A DNA stretch of 64,000 bases from positions 1 to 64,000 of the forward strand of contig CAMUAR010000012.1 in the NCBI GenBank assembly GCA_947086895.1, read 5' to 3'. A program made the translations under genes and the position numbers. Under the pieces are notes generated by a model. It did no database searches. It was not told where the DNA came from and worked only from the letters and a program-made list of their open reading frames with translations. Shown here one piece after another: positions 1-8,825 of this stretch. The DNA is from an uncultured Lachnospiraceae bacterium (GTDB lineage: Bacteria; Bacillota; Clostridia; Lachnospirales; Lachnospiraceae). The stretch's first letter is position 1. Each line of letters starts with the position of its first letter.

Positions 1-47
1 GTTTTTCGGAACACGAAAAACTCCGACGCACTCAACCGGCTAAAGCC

Positions 48-82
48 GATAAAAATGGAGCTGACATAATGTCAGCTCCATT
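48..82 (-). terminator. Terminator of the flagellin gene
   Basis: A 13-bp inverted repeat (54-66 with 70-82) with a 3-nt loop lies just after the flagellin stop codon. On the minus strand the stem is followed by a short U-rich tract (positions 55-51), as expected for an intrinsic terminator. A second inverted repeat (1-8 with 13-20) lies further downstream. Confidence 0.85.
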
Positions 83-98
83 ATGATAGTATTGATAA

Positions 99-992
99 TT
101 ACTGAAGTAATGACAATACGCCCTGTGTTGACTGATTTGCCTGAGCCAGCATGGACTGTGCAGCCTGCTGTAAGATGTTGCTCCTGGAGTAGTCAACCAT
201 CTCCTCAGCCATATCAACGTCACGGATACGGGACTCAGCTGCCTGCAAGTTTTCAGCAGTATTGTCTGCGTTCGCAATCGTGTGCTCCAATCTGTTCTGG
301 TAAGCACCAAGCTCAGATCTCTGAGCAGATACGAACTCAAGAGCGCTGTTTACAGTATCAACAAGAGGTGTGATATCAGAACCTGCTGCACCATCTGTCA
401 AAGAATCCCCTGGTGCTAAAGATCCATTACCTACTGCCAAACTACTTGCAGAACCGTAAATTGCATCCGCAATTGTACTAGCACCAATGCCAAGCGTATC
501 ACTCTTAATATCAGTAATATCTACAGTGATTGTCTGGTTGGAGTTTGCACCTACCTGGAATGTCTTTCCCTGGAATGAACCATCCAAAAGTTTCATGGTG
601 TTGAACTCGGTCTGGGATGCGATACGATCGATCTCGGATGCAAGAGCTGCAACCTCTTTTGCGATTGCATAACGGTCAGCAGATACGTTAGTATCGTTTG
701 AAGCCTGTACGGTCAGCTCACGCATTCTCTGAATACAGCTGTGAACTTCATTTAAAGCCCCCTCAGCGGTCTGGATCAAAGAAATGCCATCCTGCGCATT
801 GGTAGAAGCCTGCTCCAGACCTCTGATCTGTCCGCGCATTTTCTCAGAAATCGAAAGACCTGCTGCGTCATCGCCAGCGCGATTAATTCTATAACCGGAA
901 GATAACTTCTCGGAAGACTTTGCAAGGCTACTGGTAGAAATACCCAACTGTCTGTTGGTATTTACTGCTGTCATATTATGTTGTACTATCAT
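99..992 (-). CDS. fliC: Flagellin
   Basis: Structural subunit of the flagellar filament, exported through the flagellar type III apparatus and polymerised under the FliD cap. The 297-residue protein has the conserved N-terminal D0/D1 region, starting [16 protein letters not shown] with [15 protein letters not shown] following, and the C-terminal D1/D0 region ([30 protein letters not shown]). The central variable region is short, so this is a compact flagellin. The D1 motif [15 protein letters not shown], which matches the region of proteobacterial flagellins read by TLR5, is intact. I chose the ATG at 992 over the in-frame ATG at 1043 because AAGGAGGA lies 6 nt before it. The gene is monocistronic, with its own sigma-28 promoter about 190 bp upstream and a terminator. 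Its long leader carries likely CsrA sites. Confidence 0.96.
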   Translation of the reverse strand: MIVQHNMTAVNTNRQLGISTSSLAKSSEKLSSGYRINRAGDDAAGLSISEKMRGQIRGLEQASTNAQDGISLIQTAEGALNEVHSCIQRMRELTVQASNDTNVSADRYAIAKEVAALASEIDRIASQTEFNTMKLLDGSFQGKTFQVGANSNQTITVDITDIKSDTLGIGASTIADAIYGSASSLAVGNGSLAPGDSLTDGAAGSDITPLVDTVNSALEFVSAQRSELGAYQNRLEHTIANADNTAENLQAAESRIRDVDMAEEMVDYSRSNILQQAAQSMLAQANQSTQGVLSLLQ

Positions 993-998
993 AATGAT

Positions 999-1031
999 TC
1001 CTCCTTGAATTTTAAACAGCATCCATGCTGT
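999..1031 (-). promoter_or_regulatory. Putative CsrA-binding hairpin and SD site in the flagellin leader
   Basis: In the flagellin mRNA a 5-bp stem (1027-1031 with 1016-1020) closes a six-base loop AUGGAU, so a GGA is presented in the loop. About 10 nt further on, the Shine-Dalgarno itself (999-1006, AAGGAGGA) supplies a second GGA. This is the two-site arrangement known for CsrA repression of B. subtilis hag. Binding is inferred from the motif and from csrA and fliW lying in the same window. Confidence 0.6.
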
Positions 1032-1178
1032 CAAATTTTTCATGCCCTTTTAATTAAGGCATCTTTAACCCGTACTTCCGGTTTTTTCTTCCGTCTTGCC
1101 TTAATGCCTGGCTTTTTCTGTTGTGTCAGTGGTAGTAGTTGGTATTGTTATATCAAGTAACTTACTTACTTGTCTTAT

Positions 1179-1205
1179 ATATCGGATAAATTTTAAAAAA
1201 CTTAA
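1179..1205 (-). promoter_or_regulatory. Sigma-28 (FliA/SigD-type) promoter of flagellin
   Basis: On the minus strand TAAG (1204-1201), a 15-nt spacer and CCGATAT (1185-1179) match the motility sigma-factor consensus TAAA-N15/16-CCGATAA/T. The same architecture is found before flaG and flgM. The predicted 5' leader is about 180 nt and also contains a longer inverted repeat (1053-1061 with 1097-1105). Confidence 0.85.
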
Positions 1206-1424
1206 CCCCGTTTTAAAAATTTTTTCAAATTTATTTTGCAGCAATATATATATTAAATAAAGTAAAAATATACTCATTATATCAACTTTTAAAAAACATT
1301 TTTTCTTTTTACCTATTTAAATGCCGCTTAAAAAGACACCGAAAATCAAGTGTCTGTTATTATTAACATACCGCTTGATATTTGACGCAGACAACTCTTA
1401 TGGTAAGCCTTCTTTTTGTGCCTG

Positions 1425-1560
1425 TATATAATCAAGTAGGAAATTAACCTTCTATCCTGCTTGCCGCACATCTTATACGCTACCTTGGTGCATACTTCCA
1501 CTGCATGGGACTTCACAATCAAGTAAAAGAAGATACGCCTTCCCTGCTTGGACATCTGAT
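1425..1560 (-). repeat. Degenerate copy A of the interspersed intergenic repeat
   Basis: Read on the minus strand, this stretch aligns with the intact repeat at 1655-1754. It has the block CCCATGCAGTGGAAGTATGC where the intact copy has CCCGTGCAGTGGAATTATGC, followed by a GCGGCAAGCAGG...CCTACTTGATT segment where the intact copy has GCGGCGAGTAGGG...CCCTACTCGATT. It lies head to tail with that copy. A 69-residue open frame across it (1346-1555, minus) is most likely a by-product of the repeat. Confidence 0.6.
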
Positions 1561-1654
1561 GCGGAATGTAGCGTGCAGTACTTTGTACTTACTCTTCTCC
1601 TACTCATGCTAGGTGTTCATCCGCTTTTGCTGACATTTTTTTCTTTGGACATCC

Positions 1655-1754
1655 GTGTGCAATCGAGTAGGGAAGGTTTATCTTCCCTACTCGCCGCGCG
1701 ACCTGTGTGCCGCGCCTGCGGCATAATTCCACTGCACGGGTCTGCGCATAAAAA
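1655..1754 (-). repeat. Copy B of the interspersed intergenic repeat
   Basis: The core at 1720-1754 is identical over about 35 bp to 52722-52756, 51 kb away. On the minus strand the element begins in the U-tract of a terminator (ATTTTTATGCGCAGACC...), runs through a GC-rich segment and ends in a near-perfect hairpin at about 1663-1692 (GAGTAGGGAAG pairing with CTTCCCTACTC). Related copies occur at 1425-1560, 52660-52756 and 61375-61465. The rest of 1206-2041 is AT-rich and shows no gene. Confidence 0.75.
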
Positions 1755-1791
1755 TGGAACAGCTACCATGGCGTGTTATGGTAGCTGTCCC
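1750..1791 (-). terminator. Terminator abutting repeat copy B
   Basis: A strong stem of about 14 bp (56-69 with 78-91 of this kilobase, that is 1756-1769 with 1778-1791) is followed on the minus strand by ATTTTTAT, which is also the left edge of the repeat. It would end transcripts coming from the fliS/fliT-like genes. Confidence 0.75.
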
Positions 1792-2041
1792 TCATTACAT
1801 GAAGAGCACGAATGTGCATAGGGACTTGCTGTTCCCTACGCTTGTTAGTTTACCATTATTACAGTCTTGTCAATATACAAATATTTCCAAATAACTGAAA
1901 TTCTTACCAAATAAACAAAATTATATCATTTTATTGTATTTTTTCGACAACAATCTTAAAAGTTTTTTATTAAAAGCTAATGCGTAATTGTATATCTGCC
2001 TTCTTAACTGACTATTTAAAAATTAAGAAGATACAAGCTTA

Positions 2042-2533
2042 TTATCTTTTTTTATCCATATAATATGCCTCGCCCTTACTCGCTCCAGAAATGGATTTAT
2101 AATAGTTCGACACGGTTCGGTTGCTTACGTTAAATGTTTTGATCTGCTGTCTTCGAGAATCCAAATAAATATCCAGCTTTCGTTTGTTCTTCTGCTCCAA
2201 AGCCTGGATACGAACCCCCTGGTCTGTAAGAGTTTTAATTAGCTGCTGCATTGTTTCGATGCGCGCACGATACTCTTTCTGATCTGCCAAAACTGCCTCA
2301 CGAATTCTCCCAAACGTATTTTCAAATCCTTGGTCATACTGCTCCAACAGTTTTAACAATTCTTCTTTTTCTGATAACGTGTTTTCAAACGCTTCCTCGG
2401 AAACAGGCTCCGTGTCCAAGATCGCTTCCTGATTCAAGGTAACTTGATATATTTTTTTTAACAGCTCTTGTTTGCATACAAGGCATTTTTCCAACATATC
2501 AAGTTGTGTTATAACCTGATCTTTTTGGTTCAT
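2042..2533 (-). CDS. FliT/FlgN-like flagellar export chaperone
   Basis: A 163-residue, highly charged, almost wholly helical protein with long heptad-like stretches (residues 1-125) and a polar tail (NVSNRTVSNYYKSISGASKG). Its size, coiled-coil character and place immediately after fliS match the FliT/FlgN class of export chaperones, which hold late flagellar substrates for secretion. A separate FlgN-like gene sits beside flgK at 13 kb, so this one is more likely to serve FliD or another late substrate. The start ATG lacks a clear Shine-Dalgarno, and a terminator-like hairpin lies just upstream (2551-2576), so expression may depend on read-through from fliS. The assignment rests on context and composition, not on a diagnostic motif. 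Confidence 0.65.
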   Translation of the reverse strand: MNQKDQVITQLDMLEKCLVCKQELLKKIYQVTLNQEAILDTEPVSEEAFENTLSEKEELLKLLEQYDQGFENTFGRIREAVLADQKEYRARIETMQQLIKTLTDQGVRIQALEQKNKRKLDIYLDSRRQQIKTFNVSNRTVSNYYKSISGASKGEAYYMDKKR

Positions 2534-2547
2534 AAAATTTTACAGGC

Positions 2548-2576
2548 ACAAAAACCTGCCATCTTTTCACGGCAGG
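2548..2576 (-). terminator. Hairpin with U-tract between fliS and the fliT-like gene
   Basis: On the minus strand CCTGCC (2576-2571) pairs with GGCAGG (2560-2555) and is followed by TTTTTG. It looks like an intrinsic terminator or attenuator that would lower expression of the downstream chaperone gene. Confidence 0.65.
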
Positions 2577-2751
2577 AGGCATGCCGTCCTCCTTGTATCA
2601 ATGTATTTAGGTTGTTCGAGGGATACCTATAAACCCTTCCCTAAACCTGTTTCTTCACATCCTCTGTCTAAGGAGATATGGACTTGCTGTATAAAGAATA
2701 TGATATGGATACAACTACAATAAATCTTTATTGAAATTATAGAATCTTTTT

Positions 2752-3138
2752 TTACTTCACCTGCATCTTATTTTGTTTCATAACTTCTTTCCAGGTATCA
2801 CGCATTTCACGAATATATTTTAACGCATCCTCCACAATTTCCTTGTCTTTTTTAATATTCGCCTCGACCAGCCTGCGGTAAATATAATCATAAACCAATT
2901 CAAAATCCTTGGCGACAGGATATTTAAAGTTTAATGTACCTCGGAATTCCATAATAATTTTCTGTGCCTTAATCAAATTTTCATTTGCTTTTGCTATATT
3001 TTTATCCTCAATTGCATAGATCGCTTTATTGCAGAATTTAATGGCTCCTTCATACAGCATTAAAGTCAGTTCAGCCGGTGATGCCGTGTTGATTTTTACA
3101 CCTTGGTACGTCTGGGCAATATTCGTGTTTGGCGTCAT
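2752..3138 (-). CDS. fliS: Flagellar secretion chaperone FliS
   Basis: A 128-residue helical-bundle chaperone that binds the C-terminal disordered part of newly made flagellin in the cytoplasm and prevents premature polymerisation. Family hallmarks are visible: YQGVKINTASPAELTLMLYEGAIKFCNKA at the N-terminus, KAQKIIMEFRGTLNF in the middle and the C-terminal WKEVMKQ helix. The length matches the family. It lies downstream of fliD in the usual fliD-fliS order, but 630 bp of AT-rich DNA separates them. No strong Shine-Dalgarno precedes the ATG; a perfect 8-bp inverted repeat (TTGACGAA-CA-TTCGTCAA, 3186-3203) lies about 50 bp upstream and may be a regulatory or RNA-structure element. Confidence 0.95.
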   Translation of the reverse strand: MTPNTNIAQTYQGVKINTASPAELTLMLYEGAIKFCNKAIYAIEDKNIAKANENLIKAQKIIMEFRGTLNFKYPVAKDFELVYDYIYRRLVEANIKKDKEIVEDALKYIREMRDTWKEVMKQNKMQVK

Positions 3139-3771
3139 AACATAACTGTTACTGAAAACTTATAAAAAGTTGTAAACTTTTATTTTTGACGAACATTCGT
3201 CAATCTTTTTGAAATCTTTAAAAGTTCTTTTCATCTCCTGTTTTACAGTAACTTTCTCCCTTCTTAATATTTATAACGATAAATGAGCAACATCCAAAAA
3301 AATTTTTTTCGTGATATGAATTTTCCAAATCAGCTGCTCCAAAAGAACCTTTCGGAAATATGGTGCATGAAAAGCACAGCTTATATCTGTGTATTTTCAT
3401 TGTTTGCTTATAATGGATTTTCTTGTATAATACTTTCTATTTGCTCATCTATAATTTATTCTATCAATAAATATTATAAAAATCAATAGTTATATAATTT
3501 TAGACACGGCAATAGCACCCAGCCTTTCGAAACCACAGCAGATTTATTGTACTTGATTCCATGCACATATCCGCAAAATTCTTGATCGAACTACATTGAA
3601 AAACACAGTACACTGTATATTTCAATAAATTATGTTTCTCATCAAATCAAAAATTATTTCGATAAGGACTGGATGCCCTGTAAATTTTGTTCTATTCTTC
3701 CGACCATGCTGCTTTCTGCACAGCCAAAAAACAATGATAATCTATCTTTCTATACACATACCACCTGCTAA
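3139..3771. other. Long AT-rich fliD-fliS spacer
   Basis: A 633-bp spacer in an otherwise compact flagellar cluster. I see no convincing gene in any frame, no tRNA and no sigma-28 promoter. The one clear structure is the 18-bp palindrome at 3186-3203. Short open frames here have no good ribosome-binding sites. Confidence 0.6.
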
Positions 3772-5826
3772 CTACTGTCCTGTGGACATTCCCATCAGCG
3801 CTGCAAGAGAGTTTGTCTGAGAATTCAGTTTTGCCATTGCAGTTTCCATCGCAGTAAACTGCTTGTAATAGCGATCCTCAATATCTTTTAATTTGCTCTC
3901 CATCTTTTTCAGATCGTCCTTGTAGGTCTTAAGATCCTTTGTCATCGTCTTATCGTTGTAGAAGGTAAACGCGCTGCTTGTCTTGGTTGACTTCATCTTC
4001 TCCTGCATCGCGTCATAAAGCTTGCCTGCAACTGTTGAAAGGATTGTCATAACCTTTTCTGGATCTTCATCGATCGCCGCTTTCAATTTGTTTGTCTTAT
4101 CCGATACTGAAGCATCATCTTCATCCCCATTGATATGAAGCTTGCCGTACTCTGCATAGTCTGTTGTTCCAATTCCAAGAGAGCCGAGAGAGTATGTCTT
4201 GCCATTGTAAGATACGGCTCCCTGCATAATGGTTCTCATTGTGCTTACAAGACTGCTGAGCGTGTCATCGCGGCGCAGAAGGGAATCTTTAATCTTGTTC
4301 TCCCACTTCTCAATCTGCTCCTCCGTCATCGCTTCGCGCTCCTCGGAAGTAAGCGGTTCATAGCCGCGTGCGGAATCTGCATTGTACGCATCGTTCATCT
4401 CGCCCAATACTTCATTGTACTGCTTGATAAAATCTTTTACCATATCATAAACAGCAGAAGTATCTTTGGACACATTGATTGACAAAGATTCTGTCGTCAC
4501 GCCCTTCAACTCCAGCGTAAGACCATTGACGGACACGCTGTTGCTGCCGTTGATTAACTCAACGCCGTTATAATTTATGATGCTGTCTGTCGCTTCCTGC
4601 AAACTCAGTTTGGTTCGGTCACAATCATACGTTACTGTACCGTTATCATTTTTTGTAAATGTTATATTGGTAAGCCCAAGATTCTCCAGGTTATTGCCTG
4701 GAATCTGGTCTGCCGGATCGGTGCTCTCTGCATTCTGCACGCTTGCAAATGCTGCAAGCTTCTGACCGAGTTCAACGCTGGTATCATAATACGGATTTCC
4801 CGCACCAGCGCCCTTATCAAACGCCTCTTTTACACCCTTTACATACTCGGTCGCCGCCTTGTCCACAGCTTTCTCAACCGCTTTTTTCTTATCGTCCTCG
4901 TCAGGGGTCTCGCCGTCTTTTAAACTCGCCAAATAAGCATCCTCGGCATCCTTTTTCACTTTCTCCAGATCAACGTCAGCAAGCTCACCTTTTTTATACT
5001 TCTCTGTAAGATCCCTGGAAACCTTGTTTGCCGCCAGCGCATTCAGCGTGTCAATCGCCGCGTTTCTCTCATCATCATCCGCAGCGTTCTTGTAAGCTGC
5101 CATCGCATCGTCCGCCTGCTTGCGGAACGTAGAATTCAGTTTTGAGTAATCAATAAGGTCGCGGACATCCTGTCTCTCCGCCTTGTCAAGCATTGTGACA
5201 GTTTCTATGCTGAACGCATTTTCCACGCCGCTTCCCGACGCGCCGATAAAAAATCTCTTCTGAGCAGTGTCATAACTTGCGTTAAGACCTGCCTCTTTGC
5301 ACGCGCTGAGAAAATCATTGATCGTTGTCTCATCTGTGATGCTAAGGTCTACCTGTTTGTCGCCGGATGTAATCCGTACTACAGTTTCCTTCGATGTGCT
5401 GGATGTATCAAAACCAAGGTCTTTTAATTTGGTACTTCCAGAAATCGGAACCGTTTCGCCCTTATCGTTTGTCACAGTTTTATCAAGTTTCAGACTCGAC
5501 ACAAACTGCGAGTTTGCCATCTGCTTTACCTGAACCTGATGCGTGCCGGTAACCGCCGAGGAATTTGCCGTCGCGGAGAGCTTTGTCTCATCAGACGACG
5601 TCACTTTTTTTGCCAGATAATTTCCCTGTGTTTTTACTTTATTGAGCGAACCGGTGTAGAGCGCGTAGATCTTTTTGTTCAGCTCCGCCCATTTTTCCTG
5701 CTTCCACTCATGTTTTGTAATTTTATTTTCTATCTTTGTCTTTTTTGTGTTCTGTGCTTTCATCAATTCTTTGATGATGCTCTCCGTATCAAGGCCGGAG
5801 ATCAAACCTGACATTCGAATTCCCAT
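3772..5826 (-). CDS. fliD: Flagellar filament capping protein FliD, with enlarged middle domain
   Basis: Hook-associated protein 2, the cap that folds exported flagellin onto the filament tip. The N-terminal signature is clear (MGIRMSGLISGLDTESIIKELM), followed by the helical segment ending near WAELNKKIYALYTGSL. The C-terminal coiled region (about 600-684) ends MAKLNSQTNSLAALMGMSTGQ. At 684 residues it is much longer than B. subtilis or E. coli FliD (about 470-500). The extra length is mainly an acidic and lysine-rich helical block at about residues 215-345, breaking the usual D2/D3 region. The start has a good SD (AAGGGGGAAACA before ATG). It follows flaG by 27 nt in one operon from the promoter at 6365. 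Confidence 0.95.
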   Translation of the reverse strand: MGIRMSGLISGLDTESIIKELMKAQNTKKTKIENKITKHEWKQEKWAELNKKIYALYTGSLNKVKTQGNYLAKKVTSSDETKLSATANSSAVTGTHQVQVKQMANSQFVSSLKLDKTVTNDKGETVPISGSTKLKDLGFDTSSTSKETVVRITSGDKQVDLSITDETTINDFLSACKEAGLNASYDTAQKRFFIGASGSGVENAFSIETVTMLDKAERQDVRDLIDYSKLNSTFRKQADDAMAAYKNAADDDERNAAIDTLNALAANKVSRDLTEKYKKGELADVDLEKVKKDAEDAYLASLKDGETPDEDDKKKAVEKAVDKAATEYVKGVKEAFDKGAGAGNPYYDTSVELGQKLAAFASVQNAESTDPADQIPGNNLENLGLTNITFTKNDNGTVTYDCDRTKLSLQEATDSIINYNGVELINGSNSVSVNGLTLELKGVTTESLSINVSKDTSAVYDMVKDFIKQYNEVLGEMNDAYNADSARGYEPLTSEEREAMTEEQIEKWENKIKDSLLRRDDTLSSLVSTMRTIMQGAVSYNGKTYSLGSLGIGTTDYAEYGKLHINGDEDDASVSDKTNKLKAAIDEDPEKVMTILSTVAGKLYDAMQEKMKSTKTSSAFTFYNDKTMTKDLKTYKDDLKKMESKLKDIEDRYYKQFTAMETAMAKLNSQTNSLAALMGMSTGQ

Positions 5827-5853
5827 TGTTTCCCCCTTTTCCCGCCAAAAAAC

Positions 5854-6276
5854 TTAACGGCGCTCATCTACCAGAATTCCTGCCAGCTCCCACATTTTCT
5901 CAACCATCTCAAGCGTTTCTTCCGGCGGAATCTCACGAATCACTTCGTTCGTTTCCTTATCCATCACTTTGATGGATACGCGCTTTGTCGCCTCGTGATA
6001 GGAAAATTCACATTTTGTTCTGGCATGTTTCATTTTCAAAGCATTGTTTGCCTTGCTGACTGCATGTTTTACCATGCTTAAATTCTTTTCCTTTTCCCGA
6101 TCCTGCTCTGTACCGCTGTTGCCTGCTTCACTTCCATTTGATTGGACAACCGGCTGTGTTTCTATCACAGGTACTTTTGTTTCTGCCTGTACAACAGGCT
6201 CTGTTTTAGCCACCTTCTCTACCGTCTGCTTTGGCGCTTCATAGGCAGCTGCTGCATTGATTACTGAAATTGACAT
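5854..6276 (-). CDS. flaG: FlaG family protein
   Basis: A small protein of 140 residues, widely encoded next to fliD, that influences filament length; its mechanism is poorly defined. The C-terminal FlaG domain is recognisable: RTKCEFSYHEATKRVSIKVMDKETNEVIREIPPEETLEMVEKM, preceded by a low-complexity, Glu/Val/Thr/Gln-rich linker (residues 15-65). I chose the ATG at 6276 (MSISVINAAAAYEAP) because GGAGGTG lies 8 nt upstream; the in-frame ATG at 6405 has no SD and would start upstream of the sigma-28 promoter. It is the first gene of flaG-fliD(-fliS). Confidence 0.9.
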   Translation of the reverse strand: MSISVINAAAAYEAPKQTVEKVAKTEPVVQAETKVPVIETQPVVQSNGSEAGNSGTEQDREKEKNLSMVKHAVSKANNALKMKHARTKCEFSYHEATKRVSIKVMDKETNEVIREIPPEETLEMVEKMWELAGILVDERR

Positions 6277-6364
6277 ACGCCTACACCTCCATGTGTGATA
6301 ATGTTCTATCCTTTTTTCGCTATGTTGCGCACAAAAAGCACACAACACAAGACCTTTGTAACAT

Positions 6365-6391
6365 TTATCGGTCAATTTCCAGAATTTTTTA
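6365..6391 (-). promoter_or_regulatory. Sigma-28 promoter of flaG-fliD-fliS
   Basis: On the minus strand TAAA (6391-6388), a 16-nt spacer and CCGATAA (6371-6365). It sits in the 154-bp gap between csrA and flaG, about 90 bp before the flaG start, so flaG-fliD-fliS can be transcribed separately from the flgM-csrA genes. Confidence 0.85.
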
Positions 6392-6430
6392 ACCTCTTGT
6401 ATCAAAAAAGTGTGCAGTTCGGCATCTTAT

Positions 6431-6649
6431 TTACAGCAATTTACTTAATGCTTCCATTGGTATTTCCTCATTTGCCGCTTCCTTGTTGGACTGCTGTATC
6501 TGCATATAAAGTTCTTTGCGGTAGATCGCAACACTCTTTGGAGCACTGACACCGACTTTCACCTGATCACCCTTGATCTCTAATATTGTAATTTCAATAT
6601 CATTTCCAAGTACAATCGATTCGTTCGCTTTTCTTGAAAGGGCTAACAT
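6431..6649 (-). CDS. csrA: Translational regulator CsrA
   Basis: A dimeric RNA-binding protein that binds GGA motifs near ribosome-binding sites; in B. subtilis its main target is flagellin mRNA. The 72-residue sequence shows the family core MLALSRKANESIVLGNDIEITILEI..., VKVGVSAPKSVAIYRKEL, including Leu4 and Arg44, which are needed for RNA binding in characterised members. Its start lies inside fliW (7-nt overlap), so the two are translationally coupled. That pairing is typical of bacteria in which FliW antagonises CsrA until flagellin titrates FliW away. Confidence 0.97.
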   Translation of the reverse strand: MLALSRKANESIVLGNDIEITILEIKGDQVKVGVSAPKSVAIYRKELYMQIQQSNKEAANEEIPMEALSKLL

Positions 6650-7119
6650 ACATTATCATCCCCCTTTGCTTCTTTCATTTTCCGAAACTGCTCGTAAACC
6701 GGAAATTTAACGGGATAATCTGTATTGTCAACCACAACCTGACAACCCTTTCTTGTATCAGCATTAATAACAAACGGCGCTTTTAAATTGCTTGTCATTT
6801 TTGTGATATCCGGCGGTATTGTCAACGTGACAAAAACTGCAACGTTCTCATCCGTCAATTCCCCAAGCTTTGCAAGCAGCCCATCCTCCACAACCGGGTC
6901 ATAGTCATTCTTTACGGAGAGTGGATTTATAATCGGCAGCGCGAGCGCTGGTTCATCCAGACTTTGCAGCCATGAGATCAACGGCCTTTCTTCATTTTCA
7001 TTATTAAAAAGAATTGCATACCTCTTACAGTCCTCAAAGCCCATAATCCCATTTTCAAAGGTTAAAACCTTATCATCCGCAAGGTCAATCTCACCAAAAT
7101 GCTTTGTTTTTACCAGCAT
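6643..7119 (-). CDS. fliW: Flagellar assembly factor FliW (CsrA antagonist)
   Basis: A 158-residue FliW protein with the family motifs GIMGFEDCKRYAIL (residues 29-42) and FVTLTIPPDITKMTSNLKAPFVIN. FliW binds either flagellin or CsrA: when hook-basal bodies are complete and flagellin is exported, freed FliW captures CsrA and allows flagellin translation. The start has a strong SD (GGAGGAGTTATC before ATG). The gene follows flgL by 71 nt and overlaps csrA by 7 nt, so the two antagonists are made together. Confidence 0.96.
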   Translation of the reverse strand: MLVKTKHFGEIDLADDKVLTFENGIMGFEDCKRYAILFNNENEERPLISWLQSLDEPALALPIINPLSVKNDYDPVVEDGLLAKLGELTDENVAVFVTLTIPPDITKMTSNLKAPFVINADTRKGCQVVVDNTDYPVKFPVYEQFRKMKEAKGDDNVC

Positions 7120-7190
7120 GATAACTCCTCCGTTCTAAAAACGATCGTTTAATGCCTGCTTGTTTTCAAATCATCAAACTGCCGCTGTTT

Positions 7191-8705
7191 TTACAGGAAA
7201 TCAAGAAGCGTCGTCTGCACAGACTGCGCCGCAGCGGACAAGGACGCATTGTAAATAGAATACATCGCGCGAAATTTAATAATTGTATCTACCATATTGA
7301 CATCCTCGTTTGTGGACAGCAGATCTGTAAAATCTGTTTTTTCATCACCCAGCCTGCTCTCCGTCAACTGCAAACGCACATACCGAGCACCTAAGTCGGA
7401 TGTCGCCACATTGACAACATCCTGCTGCTGTTCAATTTTTGTCAATGCCCTTCCAAAAGTGTCCTGCATCACTTCTGACTTTAGTGTTAATTCTGTATTC
7501 ATAAGCTCAAGCATCTCATTCAGCTTGCTCTCCTGCTCCGCTGTAATTTTTGTGTCTTTGAGCATTTCTTCGATCTCAGCAATCTTTGCTTCTGTCGCTA
7601 TCACATCATTTACAGCGCTTAGCATCTCGTCGATGGTTCTGCCTGCATCATGCTGTATCGCGTCATAGCCTTGTGTGTTAATTGTAATTTTCTGATCAAA
7701 GTTCACCTCGTATTTGATCTCTTGATTCTCCTTTGTATATACAACAGGTTCCTTATCCTCATCTGACAGATCTGTTACAGTACAATTAAAATAGTGTTCC
7801 GGCCGCAAATCATTCTTAACAAAATTTGTCTTTTCGTAAGTAACTTCAATATTATCTTCATACCGCAGTTCATCGTACATATCTTTGGAGAGCAAAAGTT
7901 CGCCGGTATCTGGAAGATATCGTATCCCATCACCGTCCTCCAGCTCATAAGCGCCCTCTTCCGTGGAAAGCATACTGTCGATATCGGTAATTTCATCATA
8001 GCCCGTAATATTGCCTTCGTCGTCAAACTGCGGAATACGAATTTCTATCTTTCCATCTTCCTGCGGATCATCAAGCGAATTATAGGAGAGACGAATACGG
8101 TACACATCAACCATATTTGGCTTGTTTGATAAATCCGTATCCCCTGGGTTGTCCGGATCATACTGACTCAGATTGCAGTCGTTCACCGCTTTCTTTATAA
8201 CATCAATATTTTTGCTGCTGAACTGCTCTGTAATTTCGTATTTCTCATTTGACTGCGTCTCATCAAAAACAAGGCTTGTGTTTGTTTTATAGCCGGTAAA
8301 TACATAGCGCCCCGCATAATTTGTATCGCCTTCCTGATAGATCTGCTGCTTCATCTCCGTAAGATTTTTGATAATTGTATTGCGGTCGTCCGCATCCAGC
8401 GTATCGTTTGCCCCCTGCACACAGTATGTGTGTACCTGCGACAAAATGGAGTTCACAACCTTTAATGCTCCCTCTGTCACATCCATCCATGCGATCGCAT
8501 CTGGAATATTTTTTTCATGATACTGCGTCAGCTCAGATAAGTTTGTGCGCAGTTTCAGCGAGCGCACAGCAACAATCGGGTCCTCGGACGGCTTCTGAAT
8601 CTTCTTTCCTGTAGCATACTGCTGTTCCAGCTTTGAGAGGGAATTTTTATTCCCATTGATGTTGTACAGCATATTGTTTGTCATCATTCGGTTTGTAATT
8701 CTCAT
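7191..8705 (-). CDS. flgL: Flagellar hook-filament junction protein FlgL
   Basis: Hook-associated protein 3, the ring between FlgK and the first flagellin layer. The N-terminus (MRITNRMMTNNMLYNINGNKNSLSKLEQQYATGKKIQKPSEDP) and the C-terminus (ending FRAMYSIYNASLSAAAQSVQTTLLDFL) are flagellin-like D0/D1 coiled segments. At 504 residues it is longer than the roughly 300-residue FlgL of B. subtilis or E. coli; the extra part is an acidic middle region (about 150-340) rich in Asp/Glu. SD AAGGGGG precedes the ATG. The gene follows flgK and precedes fliW, the standard order. Confidence 0.95.
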   Translation of the reverse strand: MRITNRMMTNNMLYNINGNKNSLSKLEQQYATGKKIQKPSEDPIVAVRSLKLRTNLSELTQYHEKNIPDAIAWMDVTEGALKVVNSILSQVHTYCVQGANDTLDADDRNTIIKNLTEMKQQIYQEGDTNYAGRYVFTGYKTNTSLVFDETQSNEKYEITEQFSSKNIDVIKKAVNDCNLSQYDPDNPGDTDLSNKPNMVDVYRIRLSYNSLDDPQEDGKIEIRIPQFDDEGNITGYDEITDIDSMLSTEEGAYELEDGDGIRYLPDTGELLLSKDMYDELRYEDNIEVTYEKTNFVKNDLRPEHYFNCTVTDLSDEDKEPVVYTKENQEIKYEVNFDQKITINTQGYDAIQHDAGRTIDEMLSAVNDVIATEAKIAEIEEMLKDTKITAEQESKLNEMLELMNTELTLKSEVMQDTFGRALTKIEQQQDVVNVATSDLGARYVRLQLTESRLGDEKTDFTDLLSTNEDVNMVDTIIKFRAMYSIYNASLSAAAQSVQTTLLDFL

Positions 8706-8825
8706 AATAACCCCCTTGCCGGAGCGCTTTTGCGCAGATCATGTAATTTGAATTTGTGACGCTCCAGCACAAATTTTTTTGTAATTATAGAATATCGATC
8801 TGCTATACTCTTAGAATCCCTGCAA

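Noticed and set aside
1346..1555. 69-residue minus-strand open frame
   Set aside because: It coincides with degenerate repeat copy A, has no ribosome-binding site, and its sequence similarity is explained by the repeat at DNA level.
1573..1821. Plus-strand frame containing the peptide GIIPLHGSAHKN, also seen at 52.7 kb and, changed, at 61.4 kb
   Set aside because: The shared peptide follows from the identical repeat DNA. The frames differ before and after the core and have no consistent start, so coding is unlikely.
3186..3203. LexA or other operator before fliS
   Set aside because: The palindrome TTGACGAA-CA-TTCGTCAA lacks the CGAAC-N4-GTTC spacing of SOS boxes; recorded only as a dyad.
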